Source: Streptomyces scopuliridis RB72 (GTDB lineage: Bacteria > Actinomycetota > Actinomycetes > Streptomycetales > Streptomycetaceae). From it: DNA of 64,000 bases. Of this stretch, positions 44,640-53,213 are shown piece by piece. The position numbers and the translations under genes were made by a program. Position 1 is the stretch's first letter. Every line of letters begins with the position of its first letter. The DNA lies in assembly GCF_000718095.1 (NCBI RefSeq), contig NZ_JOEI01000002.1, positions 124,001 to 188,000 of the forward strand, given 5' to 3'. The notes beneath the pieces are model-generated. The model saw only the letters and a list, made by a program, of their open reading frames with translations. It did no database searches and was not told the DNA's origin.

Positions 44640-45524
44640 GTGAGCGACAACCAGAATCTTCTCGCGGAGCAGCGCCGTGCCCTGATCCTGGACGAGGTGC
44701 GCAGGCGCGGCGGGGTCCGGGTCAATGAGCTGACGCGCCGGCTCAGCGTCTCCGACATGACCGTGCGGCGGGATCTGGACGCGCTGTCGCGCCAGGGTGT
44801 CATCGAGAAGGTGCACGGCGGCGCGGTGCCGGTGGTCGAGGCCAGCACGCACGAACCGGGCTTCGAGGCGAAGTCGGCGCTGGAACTGACCGCCAAGGAG
44901 GACATCGCGCGGGCGGCGGCGGCCATGGCGGTGCCCGGCAGCTCCATCGCGCTGTCCGGCGGTACGACCACGTACGCCCTGGCCCACCATCTGCTGGACG
45001 TACCGGATCTGACGGTGGTGACCAACTCGACGCGGGTCGCGGATGTGTTCCACACGGGCCAGCGGGCCCCCGGGGGCGCGGGCGGCGCACGGCCCGGGGC
45101 GGCCATGGTGGTGCTCACCGGAGGGGTCCGTACGCCGTCGGACTCGCTGGTCGGCCCGGTGGCGGACCAGGCGATCCGCTCGCTCCACTTCGATGTGCTC
45201 TTCCTCGGGGTACACGGCATCTCGGCCGAGGCCGGTCTGTCCACCCCGAACCTCGGGGAGGCGGAGACCAACCGGCACTTCGTACGGTCCGCGCGCCGGG
45301 TGGTGGTCGTCGCCGACCACACCAAGTGGGGGACGGTGGGGCTGAGTTCCTTCGCGACACTGGATCAGGTCGACACGCTCGTGACGGACTCGGGGCTGTC
45401 GGCCGCGGCCCGTGAGGAGATCACCGAGTATCTGCCGGGGCTGGTGGTGGCGGGCGAGTCGGAGACGCCGGGAGAGCCGCTGGAGAGCGAGTCCACGGAC
45501 CTGTCCGTACAGCGGGACGACTGA
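44640..45524 (+). CDS. DeoR/GlpR family transcriptional regulator
   Basis: A 294-residue repressor. The N-terminal helix-turn-helix VNELTRRLSVSDMTVRRDLD with the following QGVIEKVHGGA is the DeoR signature, and the C-terminal half (VTNSTRVADVF, VLTGGVRTPSDSLVGP, VVVADHTKWG) is the sugar-phosphate sensor domain. It normally controls genes for sugar or polyol use; none is adjacent, so its target is unknown. The GTG at 44640 follows GGAAGG by twelve bases. Confidence 0.93.
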   Translation: MSDNQNLLAEQRRALILDEVRRRGGVRVNELTRRLSVSDMTVRRDLDALSRQGVIEKVHGGAVPVVEASTHEPGFEAKSALELTAKEDIARAAAAMAVPGSSIALSGGTTTYALAHHLLDVPDLTVVTNSTRVADVFHTGQRAPGGAGGARPGAAMVVLTGGVRTPSDSLVGPVADQAIRSLHFDVLFLGVHGISAEAGLSTPNLGEAETNRHFVRSARRVVVVADHTKWGTVGLSSFATLDQVDTLVTDSGLSAAAREEITEYLPGLVVAGESETPGEPLESESTDLSVQRDD

Positions 45525-45561
45525 GCGCGCCGGCCCCCGGCTCGGGCGGCTCGTTCTACGA

Positions 45562-45600
45562 TCCGTGCGGTGATCCGTGCGGTCCGTGCGGTCCGTGCGG
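45562..45600 (+). repeat. Four copies of a 9-bp repeat upstream of the SRPBCC gene
   Basis: TCCGTGCGG occurs four times (45562, 45574, 45583 and 45592), the last three head to tail. It lies in the leader of the SRPBCC gene at 45615. Probably simple-sequence slippage; a regulatory role is not evident. Confidence 0.6.
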
Positions 45601-45614
45601 CCTACGATCGCCGG

Positions 45615-46049
45615 GTGAGCGCCTTCCGTATCGACCGCACCTCACCGCTGTCCGCCGACGAGGTGTGGCGCCGGCTCACCGACTGGCCGGCCCACGCGGA
45701 CCAGGTGCCGCTGACGAGGGTCTCCGTCCTGACCCCGGGGCCCACCCGCACCGGCACCGTCTTCGTCGCCCGCACCGGACTCGGCCGCGCCGGGTTCGAC
45801 GACCCGATGGAGGTCGTCCGCTGGCAGCCGCCCGCACCGGGCGTCCCCGGCCACTGCCGATTGGAGAAGCGCGGCCGGGCCATCACGGGCTGGGCCGAGA
45901 TCCACGTACGGGAAGCGGCCGGTGCGACCCTGGTGCGCTGGGAGGAGGAGCTGCGGATCGGTCTGCTGCCCGGGCCCCTCGACCCGCTGACCGCGCGGGC
46001 GGGACGGGCGGTGTTCGGCCGCGCCGTCGACCGGCTGCTGCGTGGCTAG
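45615..46049 (+). CDS. SRPBCC family protein
   Basis: A 144-residue protein with the START/Bet v1-like fold: the opening IDRTSPLSADEVWRRLTDW, the central RTGLGRAGFDDPMEVVRWQP and the late TGWAEIHVREAAGATLVRWEE are typical. Function is unknown; such proteins bind hydrophobic ligands. The GTG at 45615 starts the conserved region, though an in-frame start 45 bases upstream is open. Next to no obvious partner. Confidence 0.8.
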   Translation: MSAFRIDRTSPLSADEVWRRLTDWPAHADQVPLTRVSVLTPGPTRTGTVFVARTGLGRAGFDDPMEVVRWQPPAPGVPGHCRLEKRGRAITGWAEIHVREAAGATLVRWEEELRIGLLPGPLDPLTARAGRAVFGRAVDRLLRG

Positions 46050-46194
46050 TCCCGCGAGCCGAGGGTGCGTCAACTGCCTCTCCGGTGGCCGGAGATGATC
46101 ACCTCTACGGTGACCTTCGCATCTTTCGCTCGTTTGGCCTGTCGAGCAGCGCCGAGCGACGACGCGTCAGCACATGCGGAAGGGCACCGTCCCC

Positions 46195-48318
46195 ATGCCG
46201 AGCCACCGACAGCCGACCGACAACGCCACAACGGGCCCGCGTCCCGGCGTCGATGACGCCGAGGCCGCCCTCGTCGAGCACTACCCGCGGCTGGTCAGGC
46301 TGGCCTATCTCACGCTCCCTCCCACGCTGGGCCGCCACCGACGCGTCCTCACCGCGCACGCCACCGTCCAGCATGTGCTGCCCGGCGCGCGCAAGGGCGA
46401 CCAGAAGGCGCGGGTGCCCGGACAGCGCACGCCGAGCGGCTCCGCCTTTGCCTGGCTACGGGGTCAGGTGCTGCGGGCCGCGCTCACCCATGAGCAGCCG
46501 ACCCCCTGGTGGCGGGTGCGGGCCGTCCGGCCGCGGACCGGTCTGCCGCTCGTCGTGGGGCTGCGGCTCTTTCCCCGGGCCGACGGCACCGACGAACTCG
46601 CCCTGGACCAGGCCCTGTCCACGGTCAACGCGCCCGCGCGCGCCGCGCTCGCCCTGCGCGTGCTGGAGGGCCTGTCCGAGCAGGCGGTCCGCGCTCTGCT
46701 GGAGGACGCGGGGGTGGCGGACCCGGCCGCCGCCGTGCGTACGGCGGAACGGCTCGCCGCGCATCGGGACGGCCGGGCCGGAAAGCTGCTCGCTACCGCG
46801 GAGTTCGACCCCTGTACGGTGCAGACCCGCCCGACCGATCTGCTGCGGCGCAGGCAGCGGTCCAGGATCGCCGGGGCGACCGTCGCGATCGCGCTGGCCG
46901 CGACGGTGCTCGCGGTGTCCCTGCCCGGGGACGGCTCCCCGGAGCGATCCGTCGCGGGAGTCCGCGCGGAGGGCTCCCTCTACGGTCCGGCCGGTACGGC
47001 GGCGCTCGCCCGCGCTCTCGACCCGGCCCTGCTGGAACGCGCGCCGGAGGACGCGTGGGCCGACACCTCCCGGATCGACTTCTCCGTCTGGCCGGCCAGG
47101 GGCGGCCGTACGGACGACACCGCGCTGCTGAAGCGCGCTCTGCGCGTCTGGGGCGGCCCGGGGCCCGCCGTCAGGGTCTCCGCCACCCCGGGCACCGGGA
47201 CGGCGCCGCCCACGCAGCCGCCGCGTCTGCTGTACGCGGGCGACCTGGACGGGGCGGCGGTGGTCCTGCTCCACGACGGCCAGCGGATCGTCCGGTACGC
47301 GGAACCGGAGTCGGGGCCGCTGCCTGATTCGGTAAAACGGGAGGGGCCGGCGCCGGAGACGGTGAAACGGGAGGGGCCGGCGCCGGAGACGGTGAAACGG
47401 GAGGGGCCGGCGCCGGAGACGGTGAAACGAGAGGGGCCGGCGCCCGGCGGGGGCACGCCGTCCCTGGACTTCGCCCGTGCCGACCAGGCGGATCTGACAA
47501 CGGCCGCCGCGCTGGCGGTCAGCCGTACCCCGGACGGGGCCCGCTATCTGCTCGCCCCGTGGATCGCCGGGTCGGCCACCCGGGACCTGCTGGCGCCCGA
47601 CGCCCCCGCCCGCGGCCTCGATGTCTCCGCCGAGGGCGTGACCGACGCCGTACCGGCTCCGGCGTCCGGCGGTGACTGCGTGGCCTGGCCGGTGATGGCG
47701 CTGCGCTCCTCGGAGCGGATCGTGGAGCGGCACTCGTTCCTCGTCACGGACCTCGGCGACCCCGCCCCGGCACATCTCACCTACACCCCGCCGCCCGGCG
47801 ACGGCGCGCCCGCGCGCGGCCCCCGGGAGGCGACCGCTGAACCGGCGCTGCTCAGCTGGGCGCGTACCGCCTGCGCGCTGCGGACGCTGCGCGGCTCCGG
47901 CGTACGGGCCGTCAACAACTGGGTGTTCGCCGAGCAGCCGCTCCCGGAATCGGGCGGGCGGGCCGCCTGGGTCTGCACCCGGGCCGACACCTGGCGCGGC
48001 CCCGGCCGGATCCTGGTGCAGTTCCAGCGGCCCGCGTCCGTGCCGACCGCGCCGGGCACGGTGGTGGCCGAGGCCGGGAACACCGCGTCCTGCGGCAGGT
48101 TCGGGCAGCACATCCTGGCGGGGACGCGCTGGAAGTCGCCCTCCGGGAAGTGGTTCCTGCTCGCGGCGGGCAGCCGCGACGTCACACGGATCGAGGCCGT
48201 CGGCAGCGTACGGGCGAACGCGTCGGCGACGACGCTGGCGGTACGGGCGCCCCGGGAGGGTTCCGTACGGCTGTCGGCGCGGCTCACCGGCGGCGGCGGC
48301 CTCCGGGCGGTGGGCTGA
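46195..48318 (+). CDS. Degenerate sigma-like domain protein with membrane helix and repeats
   Basis: A 707-residue protein. Residues 20-200 resemble an ECF sigma factor: EHYPRLVRLAYLTLPPTLGRHRRVL looks like region 2 (split by residues) and ARAALALRVLEGLSEQAVRALL like region 4, but the DNA-contacting residues are poorly kept. A single helix near 222-243 (GATVAIALAATVLAVSLPG) places the rest outside the cell. Four 10-residue repeats (ETVKREGPAP) span about 378-417. The outer domain is unassigned. The ATG at 46195 has GGAAGGG ten bases upstream; an ATG at 46174 is possible. It could be a sensor that evolved from a sigma factor, but this is inference. Confidence 0.75.
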   Translation: MPSHRQPTDNATTGPRPGVDDAEAALVEHYPRLVRLAYLTLPPTLGRHRRVLTAHATVQHVLPGARKGDQKARVPGQRTPSGSAFAWLRGQVLRAALTHEQPTPWWRVRAVRPRTGLPLVVGLRLFPRADGTDELALDQALSTVNAPARAALALRVLEGLSEQAVRALLEDAGVADPAAAVRTAERLAAHRDGRAGKLLATAEFDPCTVQTRPTDLLRRRQRSRIAGATVAIALAATVLAVSLPGDGSPERSVAGVRAEGSLYGPAGTAALARALDPALLERAPEDAWADTSRIDFSVWPARGGRTDDTALLKRALRVWGGPGPAVRVSATPGTGTAPPTQPPRLLYAGDLDGAAVVLLHDGQRIVRYAEPESGPLPDSVKREGPAPETVKREGPAPETVKREGPAPETVKREGPAPGGGTPSLDFARADQADLTTAAALAVSRTPDGARYLLAPWIAGSATRDLLAPDAPARGLDVSAEGVTDAVPAPASGGDCVAWPVMALRSSERIVERHSFLVTDLGDPAPAHLTYTPPPGDGAPARGPREATAEPALLSWARTACALRTLRGSGVRAVNNWVFAEQPLPESGGRAAWVCTRADTWRGPGRILVQFQRPASVPTAPGTVVAEAGNTASCGRFGQHILAGTRWKSPSGKWFLLAAGSRDVTRIEAVGSVRANASATTLAVRAPREGSVRLSARLTGGGGLRAVG
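47326..47445 (+). repeat. Four in-frame 30-bp tandem repeats
   Basis: Four 30-bp units (47326, 47356, 47386 and 47416) encode DSVKREGPAP once and ETVKREGPAP three times. The copies are nearly identical at the DNA level, so they arose recently by slippage or recombination. They sit in the outer domain of the sigma-like membrane protein and may form a charged, flexible spacer. Confidence 0.92.
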
Positions 48319-48353
48319 GAGCCACGGCGGCCGGGTCCGTGTCCCGGGACCTG

Positions 48354-49511
48354 TCAGTCCGGCCAGACGCCGTTCTCCAGGAAGCGGTCGAGCGTCTCCG
48401 TGTACGGCGCGATGTCCAGGCCCTGTCCGGCCAGCCAGGTGTCCGAGTAGTACTTGTCGAGATAGCGGTCGCCCGGATCGCAGAGCAGGGTGACCACACT
48501 GCCCTTGCGCCCCTCCGCGACCATCTCCGCGACGATCTTCAGCGCGCTCCACAGCCCGGTGCCGGTGGAGCCGCCCGCCTTGCGTCCGATGGCCCGCTCC
48601 AGGGCGCGCACGGCGGCGACGCTCGCCGCGTCGGGCACCTTCATCATCCGGTCGATGGCGCCGGGCACGAAGCTCGGTTCCATCCGTGGCCGGCCGATGC
48701 CCTCGATCCGGGAGCCGCGCTCGCTGCACGCCTGGGCGTCGTGCCGGGTCCAGCCGTCGAAGAAGCAGGAGTTCTCCGGGTCGGGGACGCAGATGCGGGT
48801 GTCGTACTGCATGTAGTGGACGTAGCGCCCGATGGTCGCGGAGGTGCCGCCGGTGCCGGCCGTGGCGACGATCCACGCGGGCACGGGATAGCGCTCCAGC
48901 CGCAGCTGCTGGTAGATCGATTCGGCGATGTTGTTGTTGCCACGCCAGTCGGTGGCGCGCTCGGCGTAGGTGAACTGGTCCATGTAGTGGCCGCCGGTCC
49001 TGGCCGCCAACTCGGCCGACTCCTCGTACAGTTTCCGGGAGTCGTCGACGAAGTGGCAGCGCCCTCCGTGGAATTCGATGAGCCGGCACTTCTCGGCGCT
49101 GGTGGTACGCGGCATCACGGCGATGAACGGCACCCCGATCAGCTTCGCGAAGTACGCCTCGGACACGGCCGTCGAGCCGCTGGAGGCCTCGATCACCGGT
49201 GCGCCGGGTCTGATCCATCCATTGCACAGCCCGTAGAGAAAGAGCGAGCGGGCGAGCCGGTGCTTGAGACTGCCGGTCGGATGGGTCGACTCGTCCTTCA
49301 GATAGAGATCGATTCCCCACCGCTCGGGCAGCGGGAAGAGCAACAGGTGCGTATCGGCGGAGCGGTTGGCGTCGGCCTGGACCTTCCGTACGGCTTCTTT
49401 GAGCCATGCCCGGTAGGCGGGATCGCTGCGGTCCACGTCGGCGGTCGCCGTCGCCCGGCCGTCCGTGGGCGTCGTCGTCCCGTCCGTGCCGGATCCGTCT
49501 CGTCCAGTCAT
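48354..49511 (-). CDS. PLP-dependent cysteine synthase/desulfhydrase family protein
   Basis: A 385-residue enzyme of the fold-type II PLP family. The PLP-binding lysine lies in [13 protein letters not shown], the substrate loop in [15 protein letters not shown], and the phosphate-binding glycine loop in [14 protein letters not shown]. Mycobacterial relatives of this type (Cds1-like) act as L-cysteine desulfhydrases; others in the family are cysteine or cystathionine synthases, so the reaction is open. The ATG at 49511 has GAGGAA ten bases upstream; no obvious operon partner. Confidence 0.85.
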   Translation of the reverse strand: MTGRDGSGTDGTTTPTDGRATATADVDRSDPAYRAWLKEAVRKVQADANRSADTHLLLFPLPERWGIDLYLKDESTHPTGSLKHRLARSLFLYGLCNGWIRPGAPVIEASSGSTAVSEAYFAKLIGVPFIAVMPRTTSAEKCRLIEFHGGRCHFVDDSRKLYEESAELAARTGGHYMDQFTYAERATDWRGNNNIAESIYQQLRLERYPVPAWIVATAGTGGTSATIGRYVHYMQYDTRICVPDPENSCFFDGWTRHDAQACSERGSRIEGIGRPRMEPSFVPGAIDRMMKVPDAASVAAVRALERAIGRKAGGSTGTGLWSALKIVAEMVAEGRKGSVVTLLCDPGDRYLDKYYSDTWLAGQGLDIAPYTETLDRFLENGVWPD

Positions 49512-49722
49512 ACGCGCCGTTCCTCGTCCGTCGAACCGGCCCCCGTCCCTCAAAGGTACCGCCATCACCTGCGCAAACATTGACTTTGGGTAGCCATAGC
49601 GATCACTTCTGGCCCCTGCCGGAAACGCGCTCTGGTGCCTGCCCGCATACTTGTGCACACTGCCTTGAGGGGACTTGAGGGGACTGGGCACAGGGAATGG
49701 GCACGGAGGGGGCTGAAGAGCC

Positions 49723-50040
49723 ATGGCTGAGCCGGAGTTCAGCGCGCGCGGGGTACGGATCGAGCGATGGCCCCGCTCACTCACCAGGGCCGGCCAGGTC
49801 CTGATCCAGGACGGCAGGCTGGCCCTGCTGACCAGCTACGGCCGCGTGATCGACAGCGCGCCCCTGCGGGCCGTGCGTACGGCCAAGCCGTGGTTCGCGG
49901 GCAGCGGCAGCGCGGTCGCCACCGTGAACGGGATCCGCTACCGGCTGACCATGGGCCAGCCCGGCCGCAGGCCAGACGCGACAGCGCTCGCCGGGCGCTT
50001 CATGGACACCGTCAGCAGGGCGAGCCACACCAAAACCTGA
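49723..50040 (+). CDS. Small conserved hypothetical protein
   Basis: A 105-residue protein with a strongly coding codon pattern. The sequence [21 protein letters not shown] and the later [15 protein letters not shown] suggest a compact beta-rich fold; no membrane segment, signal or known motif is present. It stands alone on the plus strand, 211 bases from the PLP enzyme gene. Function is unknown. Confidence 0.65.
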   Translation: MAEPEFSARGVRIERWPRSLTRAGQVLIQDGRLALLTSYGRVIDSAPLRAVRTAKPWFAGSGSAVATVNGIRYRLTMGQPGRRPDATALAGRFMDTVSRASHTKT

Positions 50041-50296
50041 GCTCTCGCGGAAGCTGTCCCGATCCACCCGAATTCTGTCCGGAATTCGTCCGATATATAC
50101 CCGAAACCTGCCGCGAACGACGGTCCGGTCTGCCCGAGTTGCGAAGCCGAGCCCCTGGGTTCACTCTGATCTCACATCACTCAGGGTTAACCGGCGGTGA
50201 CACTGCGATTCGGCCCCGCCGGGCGGGATCAGCAGCGCACCAGTTGCCGGATCCGATCTTCGTCTTCTTCGGACCTCATTTCGGGGAGTCGTGGCC

Positions 50297-50821
50297 GTGA
50301 TCAGCCAGCCCAGCAGGCACTGCACGGTGGAGCTCCAGGCCCTGCCGTCGCGGATCGGACAGGTCCGCAGAATAATCTCGGCGCAATTGCGCTATTGGCA
50401 TCTCGATCCTTTGATCGACTATGCGGCGCTCGGTGTCACCGAGCTGCTCACCAACGTCCACCGGCACGCACAGCCGGACAAACGGTGCACGGTCGATATC
50501 GAGCTGCTGCTCGAACGGCTCACGGTCTCGGTCAGCGACCACGATCCGCGGCTCCCCACGGTCCGCGAAGCGAGTCTGTTCGATACCGGCGGCCGCGGTC
50601 TCGCCCTGATCGCGGCGGTCAGCGAGAGCTGGGGCATTCGTGCCCGGGGCGACACGGGAAAGAGCATCTGGTTCACCCTCCCCGCGCCGCCCGCCGCGCT
50701 CGCCCTGCCCCTGCGCCCGGTGTACGGCGCGACGACGGACGGTCCCTTTCCCGGGGCCGAGTTCGGCGCCATGACCAGGGAGTACGGGCCCCCCTGGGCC
50801 AGGTCGGCCGTGATCAGCTGA
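50297..50821 (+). CDS. HATPase-domain anti-sigma-like ATP-binding protein
   Basis: A 174-residue protein with the GHKL ATPase fold of the RsbW/SpoIIAB kind: the N box ALGVTELLTNVHRHA and the G1 and G2 boxes VSDHDPRLP and GGRGLALIAAVSESWG are present. Such proteins bind and inactivate sigma factors or phosphorylate an antagonist. No sigma or antagonist gene is adjacent. The GTG at 50297 has GGGGAG eight bases upstream, better placed than the GTG at 50291. The Ala/Pro-rich C-terminal tail is not conserved. Confidence 0.88.
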   Translation: MISQPSRHCTVELQALPSRIGQVRRIISAQLRYWHLDPLIDYAALGVTELLTNVHRHAQPDKRCTVDIELLLERLTVSVSDHDPRLPTVREASLFDTGGRGLALIAAVSESWGIRARGDTGKSIWFTLPAPPAALALPLRPVYGATTDGPFPGAEFGAMTREYGPPWARSAVIS

Positions 50822-50836
50822 CCCCGGAGGGGCGCC

Positions 50837-51499
50837 TCACTCCGTGGCGATGGCGCGCAGGATGTCCAGCCGCGCCGACCCGCGGGCAGTTTCGCCAGGG
50901 CGGGGGCGAGCCAGGGGCTCACGCCGCCGCCTCCGCCGCCGAAGGCCGGTGCGCTCACCGCGAGGCCCCCGCGAAGGAACGGTTCACCGTCCGGTCCATG
51001 GTCGGTTTCACGCCGATCATCGGCGCGGTGGCGGTCGCCGCGTCCGCTGGGGGTTACGCAACGCGTCACCCCTGGCCGGCCCGCCCGGGACACCGCGCAG
51101 CCGCTCCAGGGGCCCGCCCAGGATCCGTACGGCGAGCGAGGAGGCGACCGGGCCGAGCACCACGAACGTGAGCACGCCCAGGATGGCGCCGAGACCCGCG
51201 AGCGCCGGCACCGTTCCGGCGCGGGCGCGGGTCCCCGGACCACCCGAACGGTCTACGGCTCGTCGGCGAAGACGACCTCCGGGCCGCCGGCGAAGACGCG
51301 GGCCACGGCGACGCGCTCGCGGCGCAGCAGGCCCGAAGGCCCCATGATCGCGGTGAAGCGGCCGGCGGTGAGTCGACGCTCACCCCGTCCAGGGCCCGTA
51401 CTTGCCTACCGCCCCGCCCGTAGACCTTCACGGCGTCCGCGACGCGCGCGGCGCTACGGGGCGACGCCGCGGCGGGACCGGTCGGCGCGGGGCCGTCAT
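50837..51499 (-). pseudogene. Decayed ABC transporter (ATPase plus FtsX-like permease), large deletions
   Basis: Read on the minus strand, the start is an ATG overlapping the SHOCT gene stop (ATGA), followed by a normal ATPase N-terminus (VADAVKVYGRG, RALDGVSVD). The frame then shifts; TAIMGPSG is joined directly to RERVAVARVFAGGPEVVFADEP, so Walker A is cut before its lysine and the signature motif is missing, and a stop follows at 51253. The rest is fragments of an FtsX-like permease (ALAGLGAILGVLTFVVLGPVA, ALRNPQRTRR, a Gly-rich piece and the C-terminal DILRAIATE), in several frames. It is a non-functional remnant of a two-gene MacB-type system. Confidence 0.82.
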
Positions 51500-51807
51500 G
51501 CGGGGCCGCCCTTGCCCGTACGGCCGAACTGCTCGTCCAGTACGGACAGTCGGCGCCAGTACTCGTCCTCGTCGATCTCGCCCGTGGCGAACCGGCGGCC
51601 GAGCAGCGCGATGGGCGACTGGTCGTCGTGCGGGGCGCGCGCCCCCTGCCAGGGACCGCGGAAACCGCCACCGCCACCGGCGCCGCCACGCCCGCGCCGG
51701 ACGGTGCGGCGCAGGACGGTCACCACGCCGAGGACGGCCGCCGCCCAGAACAGCGGGAACAGCAGGATCCACGGGCCGGGTCCGCCGTGGAAGGCCAAGG
51801 TGTTCAT
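51496..51807 (-). CDS. SHOCT-domain membrane protein
   Basis: A 103-residue protein with one membrane helix (PWILLFPLFWAAAVLGVVTVL) then an Arg/Gly-rich linker and a C-terminal SHOCT-type helical motif (LGRRFATGEIDEDEYWRRLSVL). Such proteins often precede ABC-transporter genes; here the transporter gene that overlaps its stop has decayed. Function is unknown. The TetR gene is divergent from it. Confidence 0.85.
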   Translation of the reverse strand: MNTLAFHGGPGPWILLFPLFWAAAVLGVVTVLRRTVRRGRGGAGGGGGFRGPWQGARAPHDDQSPIALLGRRFATGEIDEDEYWRRLSVLDEQFGRTGKGGPA

Positions 51808-51958
51808 CTCGGTTCAGCTCCTCCGGAAAGGGGTTCGGGGTGTCCCTTCCGAGACTCGCTCCGGGAGGGGGTCCGGGTCGTCGTACGGCCAGCGGCAGTG
51901 CGCGTACGCCCCCGGGAGCAGAAACGGGTCCCGCGGCTGCTTCCCGCTCTCGCGATCG

Positions 51959-51980
51959 CTGTACCTACTGGTATGTACAG
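51959..51980. promoter_or_regulatory. Probable TetR operator
   Basis: CTGTAC (51959-51964) and GTACAG (51975-51980) are exact inverted half sites ten bases apart, with further symmetry inside, and lie directly before the TetR gene start (51988). The site is well placed for repression of the TetR unit and perhaps the divergent SHOCT gene. Confidence 0.6.
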
Positions 51981-51987
51981 TGGAGTC

Positions 51988-52584
51988 ATGAGCACCACCG
52001 AGCGCCTGATCGAGGCCACCCGCGAGCTGCTGTGGGACCGGGGATATGTCGGCACCAGCCCCAAGGCGATACAGCGGCGGGCGGGCGCGGGCCAGGGCAG
52101 CATGTACCACCACTTCAGCGGCAAGCCCGCGCTGGCGCGGGCCGCGATCGCCCGTACCACCGAGGAGTTGCGGGCAACGGCGGAGGCCACTCTCGGGGGT
52201 TCCGGGTCCGGATCCGGGTCCGCGTACGACCGGATCGCCGCGTATCTGCTGCGCGAGCGCGAGGTGTTGCGCGGCTGTCCGGTCGGACGGCTGACCATGG
52301 ACCCGGACATCATGGCCGACGAGACCCTGCGCGCCCCGGTGGACGAGACGCTCGACTGGCTGCGCGGCCGGCTCGCTGAAATCGTCCAAGAGGGCCTGGA
52401 ACGCGGCGAGTTCACGGCCGGGCTCGACCCGGCGGAGATCGCGTCGACGGTCGTCGCGACCGTACAGGGCGGGTATGTCCTGGCCCGCGCCTCCGGCTCA
52501 CCCGCCGCCTTCGACGCGGGGGTGCGCGGACTGCTGGCCCTGCTCGCGCCCGGCCGGGATGTACCCAACTCACCCCGCCCGTAA
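51988..52584 (+). CDS. TetR/AcrR family transcriptional regulator
   Basis: A 198-residue repressor. The N-terminal helix-turn-helix has the pattern RGYVGTSPKAIQRRAGAGQGSMYHHF (split by residues), and the C-terminal half is the ligand domain, with a short Gly/Ser-rich insertion (GGSGSGSGSAYD). The ATG at 51988 follows GTGGAG. A palindrome lies just upstream. The DUF4865 gene and the phosphotriesterase-like gene follow on the same strand, so it probably controls them. Confidence 0.93.
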   Translation: MSTTERLIEATRELLWDRGYVGTSPKAIQRRAGAGQGSMYHHFSGKPALARAAIARTTEELRATAEATLGGSGSGSGSAYDRIAAYLLREREVLRGCPVGRLTMDPDIMADETLRAPVDETLDWLRGRLAEIVQEGLERGEFTAGLDPAEIASTVVATVQGGYVLARASGSPAAFDAGVRGLLALLAPGRDVPNSPRP

Positions 52585-52631
52585 GACGATTGGCGTCATC
52601 CCGTACATACCGTCAGGACCGGGAGCACCCG

Positions 52632-53213
52632 ATGCATGTCATGCAGTACGAGATCACTCTTCCCGCCGATTACGACATGGGGATCATCCGCAAGCGCGTG
52701 GCGGAGAAGGGGCCGCTCCTCGACGACTTTCCCGGGCTCGGGCTGAAGGCGTATCTGATCCGGGAGCGCGGTGACGACTCGCCCGTCAACCAGTACGCGC
52801 CGTTCTATGTCTGGACCACGCACGCGGGCATGAACTCCTTCCTCCTCGGGCCGGGGTTCGCGGGCATCGTCCGTGACTTCGGCCGGCCCGAGGTCCAGCA
52901 CGGGTCCGGGCTCGTGCACCTGGAAGGCCCGGCCCACGCGAGCGTGCCGCGCACGGCGGTACGCCGCCGGCAGCCCGTCCCGGAGGGAACGGCGCTGTCC
53001 GCCCTGGCCGAGGAGGCGGTACGGGAGACCGAACGGCTCGCCGGGCTCGACGGGGTGGTGTGCGCGACGCTGGCCCTCGATCCGCGCCACTGGGAGCTGT
53101 CGCAGTTCACGCTCTGGGCGCATGACACCCCGCGGGCGGTCGGCGACCACTATCAGGTGCTGCGTCTGTCGCAGCCGCACCGCGCGGAGTTGAGCGGCGG
53201 AGACCTGCGGTGA
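52632..53213 (+). CDS. DUF4865 family protein
   Basis: A 193-residue protein that starts MQYEITLPADYDMGIIRKRV after an initial MHV and continues PLLDDFPGLGLKAYLIRERG, the conserved opening of DUF4865 proteins. WTTHAGMNSFLLGPGFAGIV and HYQVLRLSQPHR follow. Function is unknown; the fold may be ferredoxin-like, as in other small monooxygenase-related families, but this is a guess. The gene lies 47 bases after TetR and its stop overlaps the next GTG start. Confidence 0.88.
   Translation: MHVMQYEITLPADYDMGIIRKRVAEKGPLLDDFPGLGLKAYLIRERGDDSPVNQYAPFYVWTTHAGMNSFLLGPGFAGIVRDFGRPEVQHGSGLVHLEGPAHASVPRTAVRRRQPVPEGTALSALAEEAVRETERLAGLDGVVCATLALDPRHWELSQFTLWAHDTPRAVGDHYQVLRLSQPHRAELSGGDLR

Noticed and set aside
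47326..47445. Possible CRISPR array because of the 30-bp repeats
   Set aside because: The repeats abut without spacers and are in frame inside a protein-coding gene.
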